Positions 57,323-64,000 of a DNA stretch of 64,000 nucleotides are shown here, piece by piece. Each line of letters opens with the position of its first letter. Positions within the stretch are counted from its first letter, which is position 1. This stretch comes from JBJXGV01 sp046160485 (GTDB lineage: Bacteria > Orphanbacterota > Orphanbacteria > JBJXGV01). Under the pieces are notes generated by a model that was given only the letters and a program-made list of their open reading frames with translations, made no database searches and was not told where the DNA came from. The stretch lies in the NCBI GenBank assembly GCA_046160485.1, contig JBJXGV010000065.1:72552-136551 (forward strand). Direction: 5' to 3'. A program made the translations under genes and the position numbers.

Positions 57323-60193
57323 CTATTCCAGAAATACGAGCTTCGCCATTCGCTCGGCGCCGCGAGTCTCGAGGCGCAATAGGTAGACACCCGGCGACAC
57401 GCGCACGCCTCGGGCGTCGCGGCCCTCCCATGCGACCTCGTGGACGCCGCCTGCGGCGGGGGCGTTCCACAACTCGTCTACGAGCCGCCCAGACGTGTCG
57501 TAGACGCGCAGGCGCGCGGCGCCGTCCGTGTTGGCCGGGACGGCGAATCGAATCGTCGTGCGACCCGTGGTCGGATTCGGGTTGGGCTGGTAGAGCGCCA
57601 ACTCGCGCGGGCTCGCTTCGGTGTCGGACGGCTCGGGGGTGTCGACCGCAGCGGGAATCACAAAGACAAGCGCCGAATCGTCTTCGCCGCCTCCCCAGAC
57701 GTAAACGCGCGTGTAGCCGGTGCGCGTCGCGGTGAAGAGGCCCGCCGAATCGATCGTGCCGCCGTTCCCGCGCACACTCCAGTAATGCTGATTTGGCACG
57801 ATCTCGTTGTTGGCGTCGTACGATGTCGCGCTGAACTGCAGCGTTGCGCTCAACGGCATCGTCGCCGAGCGAGGCCTGACAAGAACGTGGATGACCGAGC
57901 TGTTCACGACCGTGACGTCGGCTGAGTCCCGAATTGCGCCGGCGGTAGCGATAACTGCGCCGTCCCCGGGGAGCATCGCGAGAAAGAACCCCGCGCTGTC
58001 GATGGTGCCGATTCCGCCGCCCACGCCCCACTGCGGCGTCACGGGTACGGGGTTCTCGTAGGCGTCACGGCCGGCCGCGAAGAATTGATCGATCTCGCCT
58101 TCGGTCATCGTCGTCGCCGGAGGCGTCACGACGAGGTGATCGAGCGGCCCCGCGGGCACGCCAAACACCAGTGAGTTCGCGTCGTCCGAGACTCCGTTCG
58201 CGTTTCCGGCAGACGCGCCAAGCCACGCGGCGGTTGAAACACAGCGAAACCCGACGGCGGCGGGCGCTCCGGGCAGCGAGAGGCTTGTTTGCGCGACCGC
58301 GCTGAAGGCGATGACCACACGGACGCCCTGCGGCCAAGGCACGCCTGGCGTCACGCGCAGCGTGTCGGCGACGCTCGCAATCGAGCCGTCGAACGCGCCC
58401 CCGTTGACTGTGATCTGAGTGACGTCCCACCACTCGACCGTCGAAGGACGAACGATCGACAGTTGCGTGACCCCGCCTGGCGTCGCGCCCGCGAGGAACG
58501 AGAGGGTGAGAGGCGCCGCTTCTCCCGCGGCGATTTCGTTCGGCACGAGCTCCGCGACGGCTGACGTCGCGCACGCGAGGATCGAAAACTCGCCGCTCTC
58601 GCTCACGCCTGCGTGCCCATCGGTGTCGCGCGCGACGAGGCGCACACGGCACGCCGCCGACGCCGCGCCCGAGAACGCGACGACCGAGAGCGAATCGGCC
58701 GCTGGGAACGTGCCGAGCGTTTCGGCGTAGCTCGCGCCGCCGTCGCGCGACAGGAGCATCGTCACGCTCTCGATCGTCTCGGGGGCATACGGGTCCCACG
58801 CCGCGTAGCGCACGGTCGTCGTGTCGCCGATGAACCAGGACGCGCCGTCGAGTTCCTCGCGGAAAACCACCTTCGGCAGAAACTCGAATCTGGCGACCGC
58901 CGTGTTCAAACCACCGGGGTACGTGATGCGCACAGCGCCGCCTTCATACTGGCGCACCCACGTCGTCTGCCAGGCGTAAGGAGCGAGCGTGTCGTAGACC
59001 GCGCTCGTCGGCTCGCCGAAGTTGACGCGCAGCGTGTCGTAGAGCGGGAACCACCACGTCGAGTGATACGGCTCGGTCGGTCCGGCGCCGCCGTTGAGAC
59101 GCCCAAATCCCGTGACGCACGCGTACCCCTCGCCGAGGAGCGCACTCGCCAGCGTCAGATTGATGATCGGCTTCATGCATTCCGCGTCGTACGGCGCCTC
59201 CGTCGTCGAGAGAAACTGGGGGTCGCAGTTCACTGGCCAGAACGAGAGCCCCTGCAGCGTGATCATCTGCTGCGGCGTCGTTCGGTAGAGCGCGGGCTCC
59301 ATCAAGTACCCGATCTGCGGGTCGAACATGCTGACGTACCAGTTGGGCGCGGTGCCGCCGACGGGACCGGGAAATCCCTCGTGGAAGCGGCCGTTCATCG
59401 TGCCCTTCACCGACGGCGGAACGCTGCCATTGGGGAAGAGAATGAAATCCTCGCCGCAGCGTTCGCGCATGCGGTTGCAGAACGCGATCGTCCCCGCCTT
59501 CCAGCGCGCATCGAGCGAGTCTGCGCGATCGGCGATGCCATCGCGATCCGCGTCGATCGAATCGATGCCGCCGGCGACCCAGCGCGTAGAGGTCGCCCAC
59601 GAGATGCCGCTCAACAAGTGGTCGAAATGAAGGCCGTCGAACGCGCCGGGATACGAAACGAAGATCCGGTCGTAGAGGTAGTCCGCGAACGCAACGGTCA
59701 TGTCCGTGCGCGTCCAATTCATCCAGCCTTCAGCGCAGGTCGTCTCGAAGTCGGCGCGCTTCCAGTAGTCGCCGTCGGTGTCGCGCAGGTACCACGCCGC
59801 GTCGTTCGCCGCCATCAGATCGTTCCACTCGGGCATCGCGTCCGCGCGTCCGCTCCAGTTCGTGCAGTTAACATCGCACGAGACGACGCCGATCACTTTC
59901 AGATTCGGATTGCGCGCCTTCATGGCGTAGACCGAATCGACGTATCCGGGGACCCGCACGATATCGTTCCACTGGAACTCGACGGCATCGAAGCGCGACG
60001 CGGGTTCGAAGTCTTTCGGTTCGGGATTATTCCAGAGTTGCGTCAGGAGCAACGGACGCTGGGGACCCGACGCGCTCGGCGCGCCGGGGTTTACGATTAC
60101 GAAGAGAGCAAGAACCGCGCAGCGAAGCGCGCCCCGCCGCAGCCACTCCACGACTTGCCTGTTCCCGTCCGGGCACGCGACAGCCTGAGCCAC
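57323..60193 (-). CDS. Giant secreted GH-like protein with sorting domain (paralogue 3)
   Basis: 956 residues from GTG 60193, closely similar to paralogue 2 along its whole length. The signal peptide includes LALFVIVNPGAPSAS. The barrel region has LLLTQLWNNPEPKDF, VVSCDVNCTNWSG, GAFDGLHFDHLLSGISWATSTRW, EDFILFPNGS and GRFHEGFPGPVGG. Ca-like loop: DSIDADRDGIADRAD. Later parts hold LVVTPPATTM, IGTIDSAGFFLAML, TIDSAGLFTATRTG and the terminal FlgD-like domain (NPNPTTGRTTIRF, RGVRVSPGVYLLRLE). Most differences from paralogue 2 are substitutions on the barrel surface and in the Ig-like repeats. The upstream leader is described separately. The gene lies within duplicate unit B. Expression is probably co-regulated with paralogue 2. 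Confidence 0.82.
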   Translation of the reverse strand: MAQAVACPDGNRQVVEWLRRGALRCAVLALFVIVNPGAPSASGPQRPLLLTQLWNNPEPKDFEPASRFDAVEFQWNDIVRVPGYVDSVYAMKARNPNLKVIGVVSCDVNCTNWSGRADAMPEWNDLMAANDAAWYLRDTDGDYWKRADFETTCAEGWMNWTRTDMTVAFADYLYDRIFVSYPGAFDGLHFDHLLSGISWATSTRWVAGGIDSIDADRDGIADRADSLDARWKAGTIAFCNRMRERCGEDFILFPNGSVPPSVKGTMNGRFHEGFPGPVGGTAPNWYVSMFDPQIGYLMEPALYRTTPQQMITLQGLSFWPVNCDPQFLSTTEAPYDAECMKPIINLTLASALLGEGYACVTGFGRLNGGAGPTEPYHSTWWFPLYDTLRVNFGEPTSAVYDTLAPYAWQTTWVRQYEGGAVRITYPGGLNTAVARFEFLPKVVFREELDGASWFIGDTTTVRYAAWDPYAPETIESVTMLLSRDGGASYAETLGTFPAADSLSVVAFSGAASAACRVRLVARDTDGHAGVSESGEFSILACATSAVAELVPNEIAAGEAAPLTLSFLAGATPGGVTQLSIVRPSTVEWWDVTQITVNGGAFDGSIASVADTLRVTPGVPWPQGVRVVIAFSAVAQTSLSLPGAPAAVGFRCVSTAAWLGASAGNANGVSDDANSLVFGVPAGPLDHLVVTPPATTMTEGEIDQFFAAGRDAYENPVPVTPQWGVGGGIGTIDSAGFFLAMLPGDGAVIATAGAIRDSADVTVVNSSVIHVLVRPRSATMPLSATLQFSATSYDANNEIVPNQHYWSVRGNGGTIDSAGLFTATRTGYTRVYVWGGGEDDSALVFVIPAAVDTPEPSDTEASPRELALYQPNPNPTTGRTTIRFAVPANTDGAARLRVYDTSGRLVDELWNAPAAGGVHEVAWEGRDARGVRVSPGVYLLRLETRGAERMAKLVFLE

Positions 60194-60536
60194 GCCGTTC
60201 CCCCTATGATGTCAGTGCGGATGGTCATTTCGTGGAACGCGACGTTCAGGTCTTGACGACGCAATGAGCAACGCTCGATCGTTCCGAGCGCAAAACGACT
60301 TCCGTTCGTGCGCGAACTCCGCCGCCGGCTCCATTGGCGAAGTCGAGTCTGCAACCCGTCTCCCGTTTTCTCCGCGCGGCACCGAATGCGCGACGCGGCC
60401 GCGGGGAGAGGCGAATGAAATGGGATCTGCGCCCATCACGGGCGCCGGGGCGCAACGAATCTTTCACTTGGGATGGCGCTGATCGGCGACGTCGCCAAAA
60501 GTTCGATTCGAGGCGTCGACGTTTGTGACAACGCGA
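60194..60536 (-). promoter_or_regulatory. About 340-nt 5' leader of paralogue 3
   Basis: Counterpart of the leader at 56700-57041, almost exactly the same length (about 343 nt). GGGGGAACGGC stands before the GTG where paralogue 2 has GGAGGGGACGGC. A frame with MTIRTD...GTAWL runs across the start codon in another frame. Substitutions are spread across the leader, but the promoter hexamers, length and start context are kept. Confidence 0.45.
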
Positions 60537-60542
60537 TTGACT

Positions 60543-60572
60543 ACCGTATCTGCCGTCCGCGACGCGTGTCAA
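60543..60572 (-). promoter_or_regulatory. Promoter of paralogue 3
   Basis: On the minus strand TTGACA (60572-60567), an 18-base spacer and TACGGT (60548-60543), the same hexamers as upstream of paralogue 2. It is divergent from the glcD promoter, whose -35 is at 60609, leaving 36 bases between the two -35 hexamers. Confidence 0.6.
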
Positions 60573-60608
60573 CACGATTCACGTGCGAGGAGAGGTGCGA
60601 GGCTTCGA

Positions 60609-60637
60609 TTGACAACTCGCATGCGACGCGATACGAA
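60609..60637 (+). promoter_or_regulatory. Leaderless promoter of the glcD-type gene
   Basis: TTGACA (60609-60614, perfect), a 17-base spacer and TACGAA (60632-60637). The ATG at 60644 comes only six bases after the -10 box, so the mRNA should start at the initiation codon. No SD is present. It is one of five such tight promoter-start arrangements in the window. Confidence 0.6.
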
Positions 60638-60643
60638 CGCAGC

Positions 60644-62053
60644 ATGAGTCCGATCACGCAGAGCGTGCGCGCCCGTCTGCTCGCCATCGTCGGCGAGCGC
60701 GGGGCCGTCGCATCCGAGTTCGACGCGGAACCGTATGCGCACGATGAAACCGAGGACCTCGTCTTTCCGCCTGAGATCATTGTGCGTCCCGAGAATACTG
60801 CGGAGGTCGCGGCGGTTGTGCGGCTCGCGAACGAAGAGGGCATCCCGGTCACGCCGCGCGGTGGCGGCACGGGGCTCTCCGGCGGCGCGCTTGCCGTGCA
60901 CGGCGGCATCGTGCTCTCGCTCGAACGCTTCCGCGGCATCCTCGAGATCGATCGCGAGAATTTCTTCGTCGTTTGCCAGCCCGGCGTGATCACGGAGGTG
61001 CTTCAGAACACGGTCGAGGAGGCGGGACTCTTCTATCCGCCCGATCCGGCGAGCAAAGGGTCGTGCACGATCGGCGGCAATCTCGCGGAGTGCGCGGGCG
61101 GACCGCGCGCACTCAAGTACGGCGTGACGAAAGACTACGTCTATGGAATCGAGGCCGTGTTGCCGACGGGCGATATCGTGCGTTACGGCGGCAAACTTTT
61201 GAAAAACGTCACCGGATACAACATGACGCAGCTCCTCATTGGTTCTGAAGGGACGCTCGGAATCATCACCGAGGTGACGCTGAAGCTTCTGCCGCTTCCG
61301 CGGCATCGCAAGACGCTGCTCGCGCCGTTCGCGAGCGTGCGCGACGCCGCTCGCACGGTGGCGCTCATCTTTCAGGCCGGCGTCGTCCCGTCCGCGTGCG
61401 AGTTCATGGAGCGGGCGGCGATCAACGCCGTCGAAGAGATGCGCGGCGAGAAGGTGCCGCACTCGGACGCGGCGGCCCATCTGCTCATCGAAGTCGACGG
61501 GAACTTTCCCGACGCGCTCGACCGCGACATCGACGCGATCGCGGCGGTGTGCGAGGAGAACGGCGCAATCGACGTGATGCTCGCCGACACGCCCGCGCGC
61601 CAGAAGGAACTCTGGGCGACGCGGCGGGCGATGGGTGAGGCGGTCAAGAAGCGATCGATCTACAAGGAGGAAGACACGGTCGTGCCGCGATTCCGGCTGC
61701 CGGAATTACTCGAGGGCGTGCACGCGATCGTCGACCGCTACGGAATCGCCGTCGTCTGTTATGGCCACGCGGGCGACGGGAACATTCACGTCAATCTGCT
61801 CAAGGAAGGGCTCGACGACGAAACGTGGAACGAACGCATTCCGCTCGCGATCCGCGAGATCTTCACGCATGTGAAGGCGCTCGGCGGCACGCTCTCGGGC
61901 GAGCACGGTATCGGCTGGGTGCAGCGCGACTACATGCCGATCGTCTGCTCGCCCGAGGAGATCGAGTCGATGCGCCGCGTGAAGCGCGCGCTCGATCCGC
62001 GCGGCATTCTCAACCCGTCGAAGGTCCTTCCCGACCCCACCGTCAACGAATAA
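60644..62053 (+). CDS. glcD: FAD-linked oxidase, GlcD type (glycolate/D-lactate dehydrogenase)
   Basis: A 469-residue flavoprotein that oxidises an alpha-hydroxy acid such as glycolate or D-lactate. FAD-binding landmarks: PRGGGTGLSGGAL (pyrophosphate loop), LYYPPDPAS-like FYPPDPASKG, GGNLAECAGG, KYGVTKDYVYGIEAVLPTGD and LLIGSEGTLGIITEVTLKLLP. The C-terminal FAD-linked oxidase cap holds YGHAGDGNIHVN and the SGEHGIGWVQRDY motif that carries catalytic His and ends in DPRGILNPSKVLP. ATG 60644 gives the standard start. The frame is open to 60473 without similarity. No GlcE or GlcF gene is in the window. The end overlaps the convergent secreted-protein gene by 11 bases. Confidence 0.9.
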   Translation: MSPITQSVRARLLAIVGERGAVASEFDAEPYAHDETEDLVFPPEIIVRPENTAEVAAVVRLANEEGIPVTPRGGGTGLSGGALAVHGGIVLSLERFRGILEIDRENFFVVCQPGVITEVLQNTVEEAGLFYPPDPASKGSCTIGGNLAECAGGPRALKYGVTKDYVYGIEAVLPTGDIVRYGGKLLKNVTGYNMTQLLIGSEGTLGIITEVTLKLLPLPRHRKTLLAPFASVRDAARTVALIFQAGVVPSACEFMERAAINAVEEMRGEKVPHSDAAAHLLIEVDGNFPDALDRDIDAIAAVCEENGAIDVMLADTPARQKELWATRRAMGEAVKKRSIYKEEDTVVPRFRLPELLEGVHAIVDRYGIAVVCYGHAGDGNIHVNLLKEGLDDETWNERIPLAIREIFTHVKALGGTLSGEHGIGWVQRDYMPIVCSPEEIESMRRVKRALDPRGILNPSKVLPDPTVNE

Positions 62054-63875
62054 GGGTCATCTTCCGCGTGTCCTGAAAGCGGCCGGCCGTGACGCGGTAG
62101 AGAAACGTGCCGCTCGCGGCTGCGGCGTCGGGCGCGAAACGAAGCGTGTGCTCGCCGGCGCCAAGCCGCGCGTCGACGAGCGTCGCGACGCGCCGCCCCG
62201 AGACGTCGAAGACTTCGAGCCGTACCGACTCCGCGCGCTCAAGACGTAGATCGATCGCGGTCGCCGCGCTGAACGGGTTCGGCTGATTCGCGCCGAGACG
62301 CACCGGCGCGGGCGAGAGTGAACCGTGGTCAACTCCGACGACCGTCGCACCCTCGACGAATGTGTGTTTCTGATTCACGGCCAGCCCCGTGTAGACCTCC
62401 GTGAGCCCGCGCGGCCACGTGATGATGAGCGAATCGATCGACGCCGCGTCGAGAAGTCCGAAGTGCGAGATGAAGCTATTGTGTCCGTTGAACCCGTTCT
62501 GCGCGGAGATGTCGCGCCGCTGCTCCACGCGATTGCCGCCGATCGTCGCGATCGCCCGCAGCTTCGTTCCGATCGCCACGCGATTCGACTGCACACCGAC
62601 GCACTTGATCTGCGCCCACGCATTCGTGTTCCCGATGTTGTTCCGGTAGAGGCTCTTCGACGTTCCAACGCCCGACACGAAGATGTCCATGTCGCCGTCG
62701 TCGTCGTAGTCGCCGGCGGTGGCGCAGTAGTGCGGACCCGGCTCCGCGACGAACGCGCCCGCCACGATCGCCGTGAAGGTGCCGTCGCCGTCGTTCTGGT
62801 AGTAGCGGCACGTCGCTCCGCCGTCATTCGTCACGTAGCAGTCGAGGTCGCCGTCGTTGTCGAAGTCGGTCCAGATGTTGCCGAGCGAAAGGTCCGCGTC
62901 GCCCACGATCGCGCCGACGTCCCCCACCGTCATCTTCGTGTAGACGCCGCCGCCGTCGTTTCGGTACAGGTCGTTCGCGAGCCCGCCGCCCGTTCCGGCG
63001 TAGTTCGTCACGTAGATGTCGAGGTCCGTGTCGTTGTCGTAGTCGATGAGGTTGAAGTTCTGGCCGTCGCGCGGGTCCGACGCGAAGTTGGGAGCGGTCA
63101 GCCGTACGAAGTCCGCCGTGCCGTTCTCGACGAGCATGTTCCGGTAGATGTAGTCGGGCGCCACGGTTCCGTTCGCCGGACCCGAACCGATGAAGATGTC
63201 GAAGTCGCCATCCTCGTCGTAGTCGGCGAACGTCGGAATCGTGAACGGCGCGGTGGTGTCGGTCACGTCGGTGGTCGTAATGCGCGTGAACGCGCCGCCG
63301 CCGTCGTTGTGATAGAGCCTGTTCGGGTGCATCACGCCGCCGAAATTGAACGCGGCAGAGATCAGGAGGTCGGTGAGCCCGTCGTTGTCGTAGTCGCACC
63401 ACACGGCGCCCCACCCGGAGTTGTCGAGCGTGTCGCCGAGCGCGCCGGTCGTGACCTTCGTGAAGATGTCCGCGCCGTCGTTGCGGTAGAAGAACGAGCC
63501 CTTCGAGACCGTGCCGGCAAGTCCCGCCGCGACGAAGAGATCGAGATCGCCGTCGTTGTCTGCGTCGGCCCACGAGTTGCCGCTCGCCGAGCCCTGCGCC
63601 GCCACGCCTGGCGCCAGCTTCGTGAAGACGCCGCCGCCGTCGTTGCGATAGACGTTGCGCCGGACGGCGAAGAGGTCGAGGCGGCCATCGTCGTTGTAGT
63701 CCATCCAGCTCGCGCCGGCGTAAGACCCTGGATTGACACCCGTGTCGCTGACGATCGGGTTCGTTGGGTCAGTCACCTCCACGAACGTCTGCGCCGAAGG
63801 GCCCTCCGCGGCGAGAACGAGTGCAGCAATTGCGAGAAGCAACGATGAGAGCGGAACGCGAGAGCGAGGGGTCAC
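62043..63875 (-). CDS. Secreted FG-GAP/VCBS and ASPIC-UnbV repeat protein with sorting domain
   Basis: A 610-residue exported protein. GTG 63875 behind GGGAGA gives a signal peptide (LSSLLLAIAALVLAAEGPSAQ), while the frame upstream to 63998 is not needed. Six to seven VCBS/FG-GAP repeats follow, each with a Ca-binding DYDNDG or DADNDG-type loop and a Y-R-N-D-G core (WMDYNDDGRLDLFAV, WADADNDGDLDLFVA, WCDYDNDGLTDLLIS, FADYDEDGDFDIFIG, IDYDNDTDLDIYVTN, WTDFDNDGDLDCYVT, GDYDDDGDMDIFVS). An ASPIC-UnbV segment (IGTKLRAIATIGG, HFGLLDA, ITWPRG) precedes the C-terminal FlgD-like domain (QPNPFSAATAIDL, VFDVSGRRVATL, GTFLYRVTAG). Likely a beta-propeller at the cell surface. Ligand unknown. Confidence 0.87.
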   Translation of the reverse strand: MTPRSRVPLSSLLLAIAALVLAAEGPSAQTFVEVTDPTNPIVSDTGVNPGSYAGASWMDYNDDGRLDLFAVRRNVYRNDGGGVFTKLAPGVAAQGSASGNSWADADNDGDLDLFVAAGLAGTVSKGSFFYRNDGADIFTKVTTGALGDTLDNSGWGAVWCDYDNDGLTDLLISAAFNFGGVMHPNRLYHNDGGGAFTRITTTDVTDTTAPFTIPTFADYDEDGDFDIFIGSGPANGTVAPDYIYRNMLVENGTADFVRLTAPNFASDPRDGQNFNLIDYDNDTDLDIYVTNYAGTGGGLANDLYRNDGGGVYTKMTVGDVGAIVGDADLSLGNIWTDFDNDGDLDCYVTNDGGATCRYYQNDGDGTFTAIVAGAFVAEPGPHYCATAGDYDDDGDMDIFVSGVGTSKSLYRNNIGNTNAWAQIKCVGVQSNRVAIGTKLRAIATIGGNRVEQRRDISAQNGFNGHNSFISHFGLLDAASIDSLIITWPRGLTEVYTGLAVNQKHTFVEGATVVGVDHGSLSPAPVRLGANQPNPFSAATAIDLRLERAESVRLEVFDVSGRRVATLVDARLGAGEHTLRFAPDAAAASGTFLYRVTAGRFQDTRKMTLIR

Positions 63876-64000
63876 GGCGTATCTCCCGTGCCGGCGACGA
63901 ATCGCCGGCGATGCCGGTACGCGCACGGACGCAGGGGACACAAGCAGGGGGATGCCGGCCAGCCCAGGTTCGGCGAATTCAGTGTCGCGCGCGCGCAACG

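Larger units (their letters stand above)
57150..60643. repeat. Tandem duplication, copy B (about 3.49 kb)
   Basis: This copy begins with AACCGGCG (57150) followed by GGAATCGG, carries the 3' flank, paralogue 3, its leader and the divergent promoter pair, and ends at GATACGAACG plus six bases immediately before the ATG of the glcD-type gene at 60644. Homology to copy A stops right there. Confidence 0.75.

Overview
The window is uniformly GC-rich (roughly two thirds G+C by eye), with dense coding on both strands, short or negative intergenic gaps and no tRNA, rRNA, insertion sequence, phage gene or CRISPR array that I can see. Several secreted proteins end in a FlgD-like Ig or Por-tail type domain (PNP...F.VP...GR.V...G.H...W.G.D..G....G.Y..RL), and there are dockerin-like segments, a VCBS/ASPIC-UnbV protein and many lipoproteins ending their signal peptide at GC. 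That combination points to a Gram-negative lineage near Candidatus Eisenbacteria or a neighbouring FCB-type phylum. This assignment is inference from gene style, not a database result.

Layout. 1-857: molybdenum cofactor genes moaC and moaB (minus strand; moaB is cut by the edge). 1098-7299: seven plus-strand lipoprotein genes carrying eight copies of one unrecognised CxxC-containing domain. Three successive junctions are one-base stop/start overlaps (TGATG, TAATG, TAGTG). 7321-14609: a GT39-like membrane glycosyltransferase, a Gfo/Idh/MocA oxidoreductase, a PHA-system-like small protein, MobA, a YARHG lipid/secreted protein, a CapA-like lipoprotein and an SGNH-like secreted protein with a C-terminal sorting domain. 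14616-24176: envelope and glycan functions (GT87-like, two GT2 enzymes, a methyltransferase, a membrane TPR protein), then a DUF362 protein and an aldehyde dehydrogenase. 24303-26330: two secreted proteins of unknown role.

26386-32209 (minus strand) is a five-gene operon in which every gene overlaps the next: a single-POTRA Omp85-like barrel, a DUF4390-like exported protein, an NtrY-like kinase, an NtrC-type sigma-54 activator and a small outer-membrane barrel. This looks like an outer-membrane assembly or monitoring circuit. 32613-48590 holds an EAL-HDOD protein, a radical SAM enzyme, a chorismate mutase-prephenate dehydrogenase fusion followed by a GT-C-like membrane protein and an alkaline-phosphatase-superfamily membrane enzyme, a lipoprotein, an RlmI-like methyltransferase, a ferredoxin, a small glycan cluster (GT4, epimerase, GT2) and an M16-fold protein lacking its zinc ligands.

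48606-60193 contains three very large secreted paralogues with a glycoside-hydrolase-like barrel and a C-terminal sorting domain. The first has a 25-unit DDSTGAP linker. The second and third lie in two tandem copies of a roughly 3.49 kb unit that also includes a roughly 340-nt 5' leader and its promoter. 60644-63875: a GlcD-type FAD oxidase read from a leaderless-looking promoter, convergent with an FG-GAP/ASPIC-UnbV secreted protein.

Overall the window is dominated by cell-envelope and secretion functions. The least explained parts are the CxxC lipoprotein array, the overlapping outer-membrane/two-component operon, and the secreted GH-like trio with its duplicated leader.
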